From Pseudofrankia saprophytica (GTDB lineage Bacteria; Actinomycetota; Actinomycetes; Frankiales; Frankiaceae), in NCBI RefSeq assembly GCF_000235425.2, contig NZ_KI912266.1, positions 6,292,029 to 6,356,028 on the forward strand: a DNA stretch of 64,000 nucleotides, written 5' to 3'. The position numbers were made by a program, and so were the translations under genes. The notes beneath the pieces were generated by a model that was not told the origin of the DNA, made no database searches, and saw only the letters and a program-made list of their open reading frames with translations. Below are positions 40,785 to 49,476 of the stretch, in pieces; the first letter of the stretch is position 1; each line of letters starts with the position of its first letter.

Positions 40785-41494
40785 TTTACGGCGCCGCTAT
40801 CGTCTCCCCTCGCGGCGACACCGGCCGGCCGGTCCTGCCCGGTGCCAGTCGCGCTCCTTCCGTACAACGTGGTGGTCCAGGCGTTGATCAGCGTGGCGAT
40901 CAGGACGTCCGGGTCGTCGAACGGCGCGACGCCGGCGGCGGCGAGGTAGTACAGCCGTTCACCGAGCCAGGTGAGGCCCGCGGCGGTGGCGCGGATGTCC
41001 GCGCCACCGAGGTGCCGGAGCGCCGCGGGATCCGCCTCGATCCGGGTGACGGTGGCCTCGGTGAAGGTGTTCATCTGATCGAGCCACAGGACCCGCAGCT
41101 CGTCGTCGGAACCCCAGCTGTCGACGATCGCCATCAGCACGCCGGCGTTCTCCCGCCACAGCCGGGCACCGTCGGTGATGCCGAGGCGTAGCCCCTCCAT
41201 CGGGTCCGAAAGCCCGTCCGCATCGGGGTCCGTCCAGGGGTGTGCCGCCTCGTGCCCCCGGCGGACCGCCTGACGGACCAGCTCGGCGAGCACTGCCTGT
41301 TTGCTGGCGAAATAGAAGTAGAAACTGGCCTTCGACACGCCCGCGGCACGAACGATGTCGGCGACGCTCACCGCGTCGAACCTGCGGTGCGCGAGCAGCC
41401 CCTCCAGCGCGGCGAGCAGACGGGACCTCAGCTCCGCGGGCGGCGGGTCGCCCACCGCGCGCCGCGCCGATGCCGCAGCGTGGGATCGCGTCAT
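40781..41494 (-). CDS. TetR-family transcriptional regulator
   Basis: 237-residue regulator. The HTH is 'LAHRRFDAVSVADIVRAAGV' with 'SKASFYFYFASKQAVLAELV'; the helical C-domain ends in a Gly/Arg/Asp tail. ATG 41494 has GAGGGG upstream. It is co-translated with the downstream flavodoxin and divergent from the VOC/aldo-keto reductase pair, either of which it may control through the repeats between 41514 and 41602. Confidence 0.9.
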   Translation of the reverse strand: MTRSHAAASARRAVGDPPPAELRSRLLAALEGLLAHRRFDAVSVADIVRAAGVSKASFYFYFASKQAVLAELVRQAVRRGHEAAHPWTDPDADGLSDPMEGLRLGITDGARLWRENAGVLMAIVDSWGSDDELRVLWLDQMNTFTEATVTRIEADPAALRHLGGADIRATAAGLTWLGERLYYLAAAGVAPFDDPDVLIATLINAWTTTLYGRSATGTGQDRPAGVAARGDDSGAVK

Positions 41495-41513
41495 CCCCTC
41501 ACCGTAGGACACC

Positions 41514-41602
41514 TGGTCCGGGTTACTGGTTCGGGGACCAAATGTCTGCCCGCGCCAGACGGAAGAGACCGATCTCGCCGACCAGACGGGTAGTCCAGAC
41601 GG
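41514..41602. promoter_or_regulatory. Candidate operator region between TetR and VOC genes
   Basis: TGGTCC (41514-41519) and GGACCA (41535-41540) form an inverted repeat near the TetR start. CCAGACGG is repeated directly at 41555, 41582 and 41595 ahead of the VOC gene. Confidence 0.4.
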
Positions 41603-41618
41603 GGTGTATTGTCCCGGC

Positions 41619-42065
41619 ATGACCACCATCGCGATACATCTTGTGGTGACTGATACCGACACCGACGCGGCGTGGTACATCCAGGTGCTGGGCGCGCACG
41701 AGGTCAGGCGGCTGGCATTGCCCGACGGGCGAGCCCTCATCGTCGAGCTGCGGCTTGGCGACACCACGCTCGCGGTCGCCGAGGAGATGCCCGAGGCCGG
41801 CATCCGCACGCCGAAGAGCCTCGGGGGCACTCCCGCGGCGCTGCACCTCACCGTCCCCGACGTCGACGTGGCCTTTCAGCGCGCCGTCGAGGCGGGAGCG
41901 ACGGCCTTCGAACCGGTGCACGACGCCATCTGGGGCGATCGCACCGGGCAGTTCCTCGATCCCTCCGGTCACCGCTGGGCGCTCGACACGCACCTCCGGG
42001 ACGTACCCGACGACGAGATCGCGCGCGAGCTCGCCCGGGTGATCGCCGGGTCCGCCGCGTCATGA
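41619..42065 (+). CDS. VOC-superfamily (PhnB-like) protein
   Basis: 148-residue vicinal-oxygen-chelate protein with 'TIAIHLVVTDTDTDAAWYIQ', 'RALIVELRLGDTTLAVAEEM', 'LHLTVPDVDVAFQRAVEAGA' and 'IWGDRTGQFLDPSGHRWALD'. Family members include metalloenzymes and antibiotic-binding proteins; the substrate is unknown. ATG 41619 is chosen over GTG 41604 from the family N-terminus. It overlaps the aldo-keto reductase start by ATGA, so the two should act together. Confidence 0.88.
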   Translation: MTTIAIHLVVTDTDTDAAWYIQVLGAHEVRRLALPDGRALIVELRLGDTTLAVAEEMPEAGIRTPKSLGGTPAALHLTVPDVDVAFQRAVEAGATAFEPVHDAIWGDRTGQFLDPSGHRWALDTHLRDVPDDEIARELARVIAGSAAS

Positions 42066-43135
42066 GGTACAGGACGCTGGGCACCAGCGGGCTTCGGGTC
42101 TCGGACCTCATCCTCGGCGCGATGACCTTCGGCGAGCAGGGCGGGGTCGGCGCCCCGCCGGAAGAGTGCCGCCGCATCCTCGACCTGTACGCCGACGCCG
42201 GCGGCAACACGATCGACACGGCGATCAACTATCGCGACGGCGCCAGCGAGGAGATCCTCGGCGCGCTGCTCACCGGCCGCCGCGAGTCCTTCGTGCTGGG
42301 CACCAAGTACACCGTTTCCCGCGACCGCGCCGACCCCAACGCGGCGGGCAACGCCCGCAAGAACCTGCGCGCGTCCCTCGAGATCAGCCTGCGGCGGTTG
42401 CGCACCGACTACATCGACATCTACTGGGTCCACATGTGGGACCGGTCCACGCCGATCGAGGAGACGATGCGCGCCCTCGATGACGCGGTACGCGCAGGCA
42501 AGATCCTCTACATCGGCATCTCCGACACCCCCGCCTGGGTCGTCGCCCGCGCCAACACCATCGCCGACTGGCGCGGCTGGAGCCAGTTCGTGGGTCTACA
42601 GGTGCCGTACAGCCTGCTCAACCGCGACATCGAGCGGGAGCTGCTGCCCATGGCGGAATCCCTCGGCCTTGGAGTGACCGTCTGGAGCCCGCTGGGCGGG
42701 GGCGTCCTGTCCGGGAAGTACACCCCACCGCCCAGCACACCACTGCCCGGCCCGCCGCCGTCCGGCCCCCCGCCGACCGAGAGCGGCGCGGACCAGGCGA
42801 GCGACCTGACCCGGACGCGGCTGAGCGCCGAGTCGCTGACCGATCGGGACCTCGCCGTCGCGAGATCCGTGCGCGCGATCGCCGACGAACTCGGCGTCAC
42901 CCCATCGCAGGTCGCGATCGCCTGGACGAGAAGCCGCTCGGTGGCGATCCTTCCCATTCTGGGCGCGCGGCGGGTCGATCAACTACGCGACAATCTCGGC
43001 GCCCTCGACGTCACGCTGTCACCCGACCTCGTCGACCGGCTCGATGACGCCACCGGCTTCTCGCCAGGCTTCCCGACCGACTTCATCGACCAGAACTCCC
43101 CCTGGGTCTTCGGCGCCGCCGACACCCGCTCATGA
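42062..43135 (+). CDS. Aldo/keto reductase
   Basis: 357-residue TIM-barrel NADPH-dependent carbonyl reductase. The catalytic tetrad is visible: Asp and Tyr in 'GGNTIDTAINYRDG', Lys in 'FVLGTKYTVSR' and His in 'DIYWVHMWDRS'. The late 'GVTPSQVAIAWTRSRSVAIL' helps form the NADPH phosphate site. A Pro-rich loop ('PPPSTPLPGPPPSGPPPTES') near residues 225-245 is longer than usual. It is translationally coupled to the VOC gene. Confidence 0.92.
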   Translation: MRYRTLGTSGLRVSDLILGAMTFGEQGGVGAPPEECRRILDLYADAGGNTIDTAINYRDGASEEILGALLTGRRESFVLGTKYTVSRDRADPNAAGNARKNLRASLEISLRRLRTDYIDIYWVHMWDRSTPIEETMRALDDAVRAGKILYIGISDTPAWVVARANTIADWRGWSQFVGLQVPYSLLNRDIERELLPMAESLGLGVTVWSPLGGGVLSGKYTPPPSTPLPGPPPSGPPPTESGADQASDLTRTRLSAESLTDRDLAVARSVRAIADELGVTPSQVAIAWTRSRSVAILPILGARRVDQLRDNLGALDVTLSPDLVDRLDDATGFSPGFPTDFIDQNSPWVFGAADTRS

Positions 43136-43188
43136 TCCAGCCCTGGGCGTGACTCGACGCGGGCCGGTAGGAGCCAGGCGCTTGTGGC

Positions 43189-43878
43189 TCAGCCGTGCAT
43201 CGGTGAGACGGGAGCCGCGGCGACCGCGCGCACGTCGGCGAGGGCGACGGGGTCCAGGACGCGTTCGGCGATCTGGAGGAGCCCCGCGACGACGGGCGGG
43301 GGCGCGGTGGCGGCGAGGCGGGCGACCAGGGCGTGCCGGGTGGGCCGGTCCAGGGCGGGGAGCATGTACCGCAGGGTCGTGGCCATGACATCCGGGGTGG
43401 TGTCGGCCATGAAGCGGGCGCGGGTCAGGGCGATCTCCTCGTCGCTGCACAGTTCCCAGACCCGCGTCATGACGACGGTCTCCTCGCCGTGCAGGTGGGG
43501 GAGGTAGCTGGCGACGAAACGGGTCAGGTCCCGGTAGAGGCCGAGCCCGGCCGAAGGGTCGGGGGCGGCGATCACGGCGATGAACCTGTCGTCGAGGTGG
43601 TCGAGCAGGTCGTCGAGGTCGCGGTGCTGCTCGCCGGCCGGTTCGGTGGTCTCCGGGTCGACGCCGTCGAGGATGCGCAGGATGTGGCGGTCCTCGTGCT
43701 CGGTGTGGGCGCGCAGCAGGTCGAGCAGGGGCCACCACCTCTCGCCGAGGGCCGCCACCTCGGCGGGGTCCGCCCAGTCGGTGCGGCCAGCCTGGATGGT
43801 GAGCTCGAACAGTCCCAGGCGCAGGGCCTTGTGAATGTGGGTGAACAGGTCGTCGCGGACGAGGGTGTCAGCAGTCAT
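43189..43878 (-). CDS. Hemerythrin-like cation-binding domain protein
   Basis: 229-residue helical protein with a hemerythrin HHE domain. The metal ligands are visible as His in 'DLFTHIHKAL', 'HTEHEDRHIL', 'GEQHRDLDDLL' and 'YLPHLHGEETVV'. It should hold a di-iron centre and bind or sense oxygen or NO. The C-terminal 90 residues form additional helices. ATG 43878. It is divergent from the LuxR regulator at 43949 with about 70 bp between, which may couple their expression. Confidence 0.88.
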   Translation of the reverse strand: MTADTLVRDDLFTHIHKALRLGLFELTIQAGRTDWADPAEVAALGERWWPLLDLLRAHTEHEDRHILRILDGVDPETTEPAGEQHRDLDDLLDHLDDRFIAVIAAPDPSAGLGLYRDLTRFVASYLPHLHGEETVVMTRVWELCSDEEIALTRARFMADTTPDVMATTLRYMLPALDRPTRHALVARLAATAPPPVVAGLLQIAERVLDPVALADVRAVAAAPVSPMHG

Positions 43879-43948
43879 GGCCTCGAAGGTAGGAATCGCC
43901 GTGCCGCCCGCCTATCCCAGATTTCAGGGGTTGGCCCGGCCGGTCGGC

Positions 43949-45064
43949 GTGGTCATCCTGGAATTCGTGAACCTGTGCGAGCGTGTCCGGGCGCTGGCGG
44001 CCGAGGGCGGCGACCTCACCGCCGTGCGCGGCCGCCTGGACCGCCTCCTACGCACGAGCGTCCCGTACGACATCGCCGCGATCTCGACCGTGGACCCGGC
44101 CACCATGCTGTGGACGAGCTGTTTCCTCAGCGGGCAGCCAGCGGGCGACGAACGAGACCGGGAGAATGTCCTCTACGAGCTGGAGTTCACCGGCACCGAC
44201 CTCAACGGCTACCGCGACCTGGCGAACGACGGCCGCCTCGTCGGCCGGCTACACCAGACGACCGGCGGGGACCTGACCAGGGCGAAACGCTGGGAATCGC
44301 TCCTGTCACCGCTGTCCTGCGTCGACGAGATGCGGGTGATCCTGCGGTCGGGCACCATGACCTGGGGAACGCTGACGCTTTACCGCACGGGCAGCAGCCG
44401 GCCGTTCAGCGACCGGGACGAGGCGACCATCCGCGCCGCGCTGACCGCCATCGCCGACCTGTTCCGCCTCACCATGCTCCGCGCCGCACTCGCCTCGCCG
44501 GGAGGCCTCGAACGGCCGCCGGGCCTGCTGCTCGTCACCGCCCGCGGCGAGATCGAGTCGGTCACCGACGACGGCCGCGCCTGGCTCGCCGCGCTGGACG
44601 ACCGGGGCCGGCTGCCCAGCGTCGTGCGGTCCATCGCCGTCGCCGCCGCCACCGGCAACGGCCTCGCCCGCGCCGCGCTACCGGCCCGCGACTGCCGCTG
44701 GGTCGTGCTGCACGGCTCGCCGATGCCCGGCGGCGACTCGCCCATGATCGCCATCATCATCGAGGGCGCCCGCCCGGTCGTCGTCAGCGAGGTGATCGCC
44801 GGCGCCTACGGCCTCACGCCGCGCGAACGCGAGGTCATCGGGCTCGCCGCCCAGGGCAGATCCACCCGGCAGCTGGCCACCGCGCTAGGTATCTCCCCCT
44901 TCACCGCGCAGGACCACCTCAAGGCGGTGTTCGCCAAGACCGGCGTGCGCACCCGTGCCGAACTGGTCGCCACGCTCTACGTCCAGCAGTACGAGCCCCG
45001 CCGCGCCAGCGCCAGCCAGCCCAGCCCCTACGGCTGGTACCTCGACGACCAGGTCCCCGCCTGA
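43949..45064 (+). CDS. LuxR-family regulator with GAF-like sensor
   Basis: Regulator of about 371 residues. The C-terminal LuxR HTH is clear: 'YGLTPREREVIGLAAQGRST', 'RQLATALGISPFTAQDHLKA' and 'VFAKTGVRTRAELVATL'. The N-terminal 190 residues resemble a GAF domain ('LRTSVPYDIAAISTVDPATM', 'SGTMTWGTLTLYRTGSSRPF'). It has no receiver domain, so it should sense a ligand directly. The start is uncertain; GTG 43949 or GTG 43967 avoids overlap with the divergent hemerythrin gene. Confidence 0.87.
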   Translation: MVILEFVNLCERVRALAAEGGDLTAVRGRLDRLLRTSVPYDIAAISTVDPATMLWTSCFLSGQPAGDERDRENVLYELEFTGTDLNGYRDLANDGRLVGRLHQTTGGDLTRAKRWESLLSPLSCVDEMRVILRSGTMTWGTLTLYRTGSSRPFSDRDEATIRAALTAIADLFRLTMLRAALASPGGLERPPGLLLVTARGEIESVTDDGRAWLAALDDRGRLPSVVRSIAVAAATGNGLARAALPARDCRWVVLHGSPMPGGDSPMIAIIIEGARPVVVSEVIAGAYGLTPREREVIGLAAQGRSTRQLATALGISPFTAQDHLKAVFAKTGVRTRAELVATLYVQQYEPRRASASQPSPYGWYLDDQVPA

Positions 45065-45304
45065 GGCAGGCCGACTGGCGTGGGCTGGCTGAACGTGGGC
45101 TGGCTCAGGCGGGTTCTGGCCGCCGCCCCGAGGCGCCTTTCCTTCCGCCCTCGCTGCCCCGTACCGATCGATCGTCGCCGTCGGCGACCTATCTCGTGCG
45201 GACCGCCACCGCGCCTGGATACCCTGGAAGACGGCCGTCGCGCTGGCGGCCCTGGACGCCGGGCCGACGCCTGCCGCCCAGCTCGAGGTGAGGAGCGCAC
45301 ACAG

Positions 45305-45754
45305 ATGCTGCGTGTTGGCGACACCGCGCCGGACTTCGAACTACCGGACGAGACCAACACCCCTCGCAGGCTTTCCGCTCTCCTGGCGGATGGTCCGGTC
45401 GTGCTGTTCTTCTACCCGGCGGCGATGACCAAGGGCTGCACCGCGGAGAGCTGCCATTTCCGGGACCTCGCGGCGGAGTTCGCCAAGGTCGGCGCCCAGC
45501 GGATCGGTATCAGCACCGACACCGTGGCCAAGCAGAAGGAGTTCTCCGACAAGCACTCCTTCGACTATCCGCTGCTGTCGGACGCCGACGGCACGGTGTC
45601 GCGGGCGTTTGGCGTGAAGCGGCCGCTCGACCTGCTGCGAGTCAAGCGCGCCACCTTCGTGATCGGTACGGACCAGGTCATCATCGAGGCCATCGTCAGT
45701 GAGCTGAACATGAACATGCACGCCGACAAGGCCTTGGCCGCGCTGGGCGGCTAG
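45305..45754 (+). CDS. Peroxiredoxin (BCP/PrxQ type)
   Basis: 149-residue thioredoxin-fold peroxidase that reduces hydrogen peroxide and organic peroxides. It begins 'MLRVGDTAPDFELPDETNTP' and has the peroxidatic Cys45 and resolving Cys50 in 'TKGCTAESCHF', the five-residue spacing of the BCP/PrxQ group. The ATG is at 45305 with GAGGAG upstream; the frame upstream to 45080 is not conserved. It appears to be a single gene. Confidence 0.92.
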   Translation: MLRVGDTAPDFELPDETNTPRRLSALLADGPVVLFFYPAAMTKGCTAESCHFRDLAAEFAKVGAQRIGISTDTVAKQKEFSDKHSFDYPLLSDADGTVSRAFGVKRPLDLLRVKRATFVIGTDQVIIEAIVSELNMNMHADKALAALGG

Positions 45755-45928
45755 GACGACCGGCACGGTCTGTAGCCGGACGCACGGGCGGCAGAGCCGA
45801 CAGACAAGGGCGAGATGGCGGCCGTCGTCACGAGCGAAGGCCCTGGCCCCACAGGGCATTCCAGTGACAAGCCGGCCACTCTCGGTGGGCCTGTTCCACG
45901 TGCGGACAGCGCAGGAGTTGACATATCG

Positions 45929-47101
45929 ATGGCCGCGAGCCCGTTCCAGCCAGTTCGGACCTGGCGCTCCGCCGCTGCCGCCGCGCCCCTGGCCGCGGCC
46001 ATCGCCCTCGCCATGGTTCTCTGCCTGGCCGCTGCCGGATGTTCTTCTGATGGCGGGTCTGGACGCACGGAGGCTCCCGGCGCGTCCCTCTCGCCCGCCG
46101 CGGCCGTCACCGCCTTGCCACCAGGTTCGGGCAGAAACATCACGGTGAGCACGTCGGATCAGCTGACCGCCGCCATCGCCGGCGCCCGCCCCGGCGACAC
46201 CATCAACCTCGCCGACGGCACCTACACCGGCAAGGAGGCGGTTGGGAAATACACGGGAAGCTTCTCCGTCACGACGGCGGGGACCGCGACCGCCCCCATC
46301 ACGCTCCGCGGGGGGCGCGGCGCCGTCATCGACGGCGGTGGTGCCGGCGGCCACTACGGGCTGTACCTGGTGAAGGCCGACTACTGGCAGATCCAGGGAA
46401 TCTCCGTGACGAACGCGACCAAAGGCGTGGTGCTCGACGGCTCAAACCATGTCCTGATCGACCGTGTCAGGGTCTCCAACACCGGGCAGGAGGGGGTTCA
46501 CTTCCGCGCCTTCTCCAGCGACAACACCATCTCGAACTCCGACGTGACGGCCACGGGCAGGCGCTCGGCCGGATATGGCGAGGGGGTCTACATCGGCAGC
46601 GCCCACTCGAACTGGGGCACCTACACCGGCGGCCGGCCGGACGCCTCGGACCGCAACAAGGTCATCGGCAACACCTTCAGCGACACCGCCGCCGAGAATA
46701 TCGACATCAAAGAAGGCAGCACCGGCGGTCTTATCCAGGGAAACCACTTCGACGGCGCTGGCACGGGGCAGACGAAGGATGGCGTCCGCAAGGCCGCGAA
46801 CTCCGCCGACTCGTGGATCGACGTCAAGGGCAACAACTACACGATCATTGACAACACCGGCGCCCACGCCCTCTCCAACGGCTTTGAGATCCACAACGTC
46901 AAGGATGGCTGGGGCAGGGGCAACGCCTTCCACAACAACACCCTCGACGTCGACGCATACATCACCGACGACCCCAAGCACTCGGGCTTCGGTTTCTGGG
47001 TACAGAACACCGCTACCGGCAACGTCGTCGGCTGCGACAACACGGTCACCAACGCGGTGTCCGGGTTCGCGAACGTCGCCTGCACGCCGCGAAGCAGCTG
47101 A
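45929..47101 (+). CDS. Right-handed parallel beta-helix lipoprotein (pectate-lyase-like fold)
   Basis: 390-residue predicted lipoprotein: signal 'TWRSAAAAAPLAAAIALAMV' and lipobox AAGC (Cys near residue 38), a short Ser/Gly/Pro linker, then a parallel beta-helix. Repeated turns include 'LTAAIAGARPGDTINLADGT', 'HVLIDRVRVSNTGQEGVHFR' and 'RNKVIGNTFSDTAAENIDIK'. The fold is that of polysaccharide lyases and glycosidases; I cannot point to catalytic residues, so the activity is open. ATG 45929 is chosen because it places a proper signal peptide at the N-terminus; ATG 45815 would add 38 unlikely residues. Confidence 0.83.
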   Translation: MAASPFQPVRTWRSAAAAAPLAAAIALAMVLCLAAAGCSSDGGSGRTEAPGASLSPAAAVTALPPGSGRNITVSTSDQLTAAIAGARPGDTINLADGTYTGKEAVGKYTGSFSVTTAGTATAPITLRGGRGAVIDGGGAGGHYGLYLVKADYWQIQGISVTNATKGVVLDGSNHVLIDRVRVSNTGQEGVHFRAFSSDNTISNSDVTATGRRSAGYGEGVYIGSAHSNWGTYTGGRPDASDRNKVIGNTFSDTAAENIDIKEGSTGGLIQGNHFDGAGTGQTKDGVRKAANSADSWIDVKGNNYTIIDNTGAHALSNGFEIHNVKDGWGRGNAFHNNTLDVDAYITDDPKHSGFGFWVQNTATGNVVGCDNTVTNAVSGFANVACTPRSS

Positions 47102-47158
47102 TCACCAGGACGTACGGGCCCGATGGCTCCCCGCGACGCGCCCACGATCCCGCGAGGA

Positions 47159-47566
47159 TCAGGCGAGCTGATCGCGCAGCCACGAGAGCGGGCGGCCGTC
47201 GAGTTTCGCCAGGCCCTCCTCGGCGGTCATCGCGGTCGAGGCGGCGACAGGAAACCGCCGCAGCATTCGGGACCCGGGGTAGTAGACGAGGCGCTCGTCG
47301 AATTCCAGGCAGAGCCGGAACGAGGCGACCCAGGAGGCAACCCTTTCGTCCGCGCCCCGCGCGGCGAGCAGCGCCTCCGCACTGGAGAAGCGTTCGACGG
47401 TCTCCTGCGGATCCTTCCGGTCGATCGAGTAATAGGCGTAGACGTTCTCGATTGGGTCGAAGAAGTAGCCGAACTCGTGCCACTGATCGGCCTCAATGGT
47501 CAACACCGGGTAGGCCTTCGAGGTGACGGCGACGAACTCGCGCACGGAGAGCTGATCGTCAGGCAT
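47159..47566 (-). CDS. Small conserved-type protein of unknown function
   Basis: About 135 residues with normal globular composition and many aromatics ('EADQWHEFGYFFDPIENVYA', 'RLCLEFDERLVYYPGSRMLR'). I do not recognise the family. ATG 47566 is chosen; GTG 47575 would start one base after the upstream stop. It forms a tight pair with the 89-residue protein at 47577. Small acidic/aromatic protein pairs like this occur among immunity and partner proteins, but nothing here proves that. Confidence 0.65.
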   Translation of the reverse strand: MPDDQLSVREFVAVTSKAYPVLTIEADQWHEFGYFFDPIENVYAYYSIDRKDPQETVERFSSAEALLAARGADERVASWVASFRLCLEFDERLVYYPGSRMLRRFPVAASTAMTAEEGLAKLDGRPLSWLRDQLA

Positions 47567-47576
47567 GTCCCGCACT

Positions 47577-47846
47577 TTACAACTCGAAGCGGGCGGCGGC
47601 GTCCTGCGCTATCCGCGCTATCCGCGCTCGTAGCTCGCTTTCAAAGGCCGGCGTGGTCCAGTCGTCACCGGCGAACTCGGTCCCCACATCGGCTGTGACC
47701 TCACCCACCCGCCGGTCACCGTCGAATACCCTGACCCGGTAGTAACAGACTTCGCGGTACTGGTCGTAGCTGTCGAACTCCGCCGTCCATGAAAGCCGCC
47801 CGTCGACGGTCCTGCTCGTCGCGAACTCGGGCCAGGAGAATTCCAT
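47577..47846 (-). CDS. Small protein of unknown function
   Basis: 89-residue protein: 'MEFSWPEFATSRTVDGRLSW', 'REVCYYRVRVFDGDRRVGEV' and 'TADVGTEFAGDDWTTPAFES', predicted beta-rich then a C-terminal helix. Family not recognised. ATG 47846 starts the globular part; the frame upstream to 48584 is antisense to the MFS gene. It lies 20 bp after the MFS stop and directly before the gene at 47566, so the three may share a transcript. Confidence 0.62.
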   Translation of the reverse strand: MEFSWPEFATSRTVDGRLSWTAEFDSYDQYREVCYYRVRVFDGDRRVGEVTADVGTEFAGDDWTTPAFESELRARIARIAQDAAARFEL

Positions 47847-47866
47847 TGGGCCGGGACCAGGACCGC

Positions 47867-49327
47867 CTACGTGCCGTTGTCCTGTCTGCCCGTGGCCAGC
47901 AGGTCCTCCGTCTGGACATCCGGGAGGAACAGTGCCGCGATCGCCGCCGCGGCGGCGAGAACCGTGATCGCGATGGCGACGGTGTGCAGGGCGGGCACCT
48001 GCCCGACGCGGGCGCTGCGCTGGGTGAACAGGGTCGCGACGATCCCGATCCCGAACGAGCCGAGAACCCGCTGGACGACGTTGAAGGCGGTGTTCGCGTC
48101 CGCCTGCTGCTCGGGTCGCAGTGGCTCGGTCGCCACCAGGACCAGCGGCGTGATGACCAGCCCCACGGCCGCGGCGCGCAGCGTGAGGATCAGCCCGGTG
48201 AGCCACAGCGGGGTTCCCGCGCCGATCGCGAACAGGCCCGCGCTGGAGGCGACCAGCAGAAGGAACCCGCCGAGGACCGTGGGACGTACCCCGATCCGCG
48301 CGGCGGCGCCCGCGCCCGCCAGGGTGCCGACGCCGGTCACGATCCCCTGCGGCAGCAGCGCCACGCCGGTGATGAACGCCGAATGGCCCTGGCCCGACTC
48401 CAGGAAGATCGGGACCACGAACACGATCGACCAGGCCGCGACCGACGCCGCCCCACACAGGGTGAAGGCCAGCGCCACGGACCCCTGGCGCAGGATCGAC
48501 AGGTCGAGCGCCGGGTGCGGGATCCGGCCGGACCGGACCGCGTAGACGGCTAGTACGGCGACGCCGCCGACGATCGGCCCCCACGTCGCGGGCGGCGTCA
48601 GGGCGCCGCGGGTGATGCGGTCGACGCCGTAGAACACGGCCACCAGCCCGACCGCGAGCAGGCCGAGACCGGCGAGGTCAGGCCGGGCCGCCGGCTGGGC
48701 CGGTGGCCCGAGGTTCGCGGGCAGCCGCCGGGCCGCGGCGACGGCCAGCAGCCCGATCGGCACGTTGATCAGGAAGATGGCCCGCCAGCCCTCGCCGCCG
48801 CCGATCGCGCCGAGCAGCATGCCGCCGATGCTCGGGCCGAGCGCCGGGCCGAGGAAGAGCAGGACGCCCGCGGCCGGGGACATCCGCCTCGACCCGCCGG
48901 ACCCGCCGAGCAGCATCGACATCGCCAGCGGCACGAGCGGCGCGCCCGCGAGGCCCTGCAGCACCCGGGCGGCGATGAGCACCCCCACGCCCGGTGCCGC
49001 CCCGCACAGCGCAGACGCGGCGGTGAAGGCGGCGAGGAAGGCGGTGTAGGTGGGAATGGTGCCGAACCGCCGCGACAGATAAGAGGTGAGCACGAGCCCT
49101 GTGCCGAGGGCCAGCAGGTAACCGCTGACGATCCACTGCACCGTCGGCAGCGACGTGCCCGTCTGCCGGGAGATCGGCTCGACCGCGACGTTGACGATGC
49201 TGGAGTCGAGCATCGTCAACAGCGGGCCGGCGAGCAGCGCGTACTGCGCGCCCGGACGGAACCTGACCACCGGCGATGTAGCCGTATCGGCGGTCGTGTC
49301 CGGCATGGCCTCGGTCACCACGTCCAT
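47867..49327 (-). CDS. MFS transporter, DHA2 (14-TM drug:H+ antiporter) type
   Basis: 486-residue transporter with about 14 hydrophobic segments. The DHA2 motif 'LDSSIVNVAVEPISRQTGTS' lies in the first helix, and antiporter motif C is in 'LGPALGPSIGGMLLGAIGGG' followed by 'GWRAIFLINVPIG'. It should export drugs or a cell-made metabolite using the proton gradient. ATG 49327 has GAGGAGG upstream. It lies downstream of a WS/DGAT gene in the same direction (149 bp gap), which makes export of an esterified product a reasonable guess. Confidence 0.9.
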   Translation of the reverse strand: MDVVTEAMPDTTADTATSPVVRFRPGAQYALLAGPLLTMLDSSIVNVAVEPISRQTGTSLPTVQWIVSGYLLALGTGLVLTSYLSRRFGTIPTYTAFLAAFTAASALCGAAPGVGVLIAARVLQGLAGAPLVPLAMSMLLGGSGGSRRMSPAAGVLLFLGPALGPSIGGMLLGAIGGGEGWRAIFLINVPIGLLAVAAARRLPANLGPPAQPAARPDLAGLGLLAVGLVAVFYGVDRITRGALTPPATWGPIVGGVAVLAVYAVRSGRIPHPALDLSILRQGSVALAFTLCGAASVAAWSIVFVVPIFLESGQGHSAFITGVALLPQGIVTGVGTLAGAGAAARIGVRPTVLGGFLLLVASSAGLFAIGAGTPLWLTGLILTLRAAAVGLVITPLVLVATEPLRPEQQADANTAFNVVQRVLGSFGIGIVATLFTQRSARVGQVPALHTVAIAITVLAAAAAIAALFLPDVQTEDLLATGRQDNGT

Positions 49328-49476
49328 GCCTCCTCGCTGACCTGCGGCATCGTGTGTCGGCCTTACTGCCCGGCTAGGTGCTCATCGTGGCATGCGTCGT
49401 TTGCGCGCCTCGGGTCGGGACGCGCGCGGACGGGCGTTTGGTCCGGGAGGAACACACCCGGGCCACCTCGCACGCG

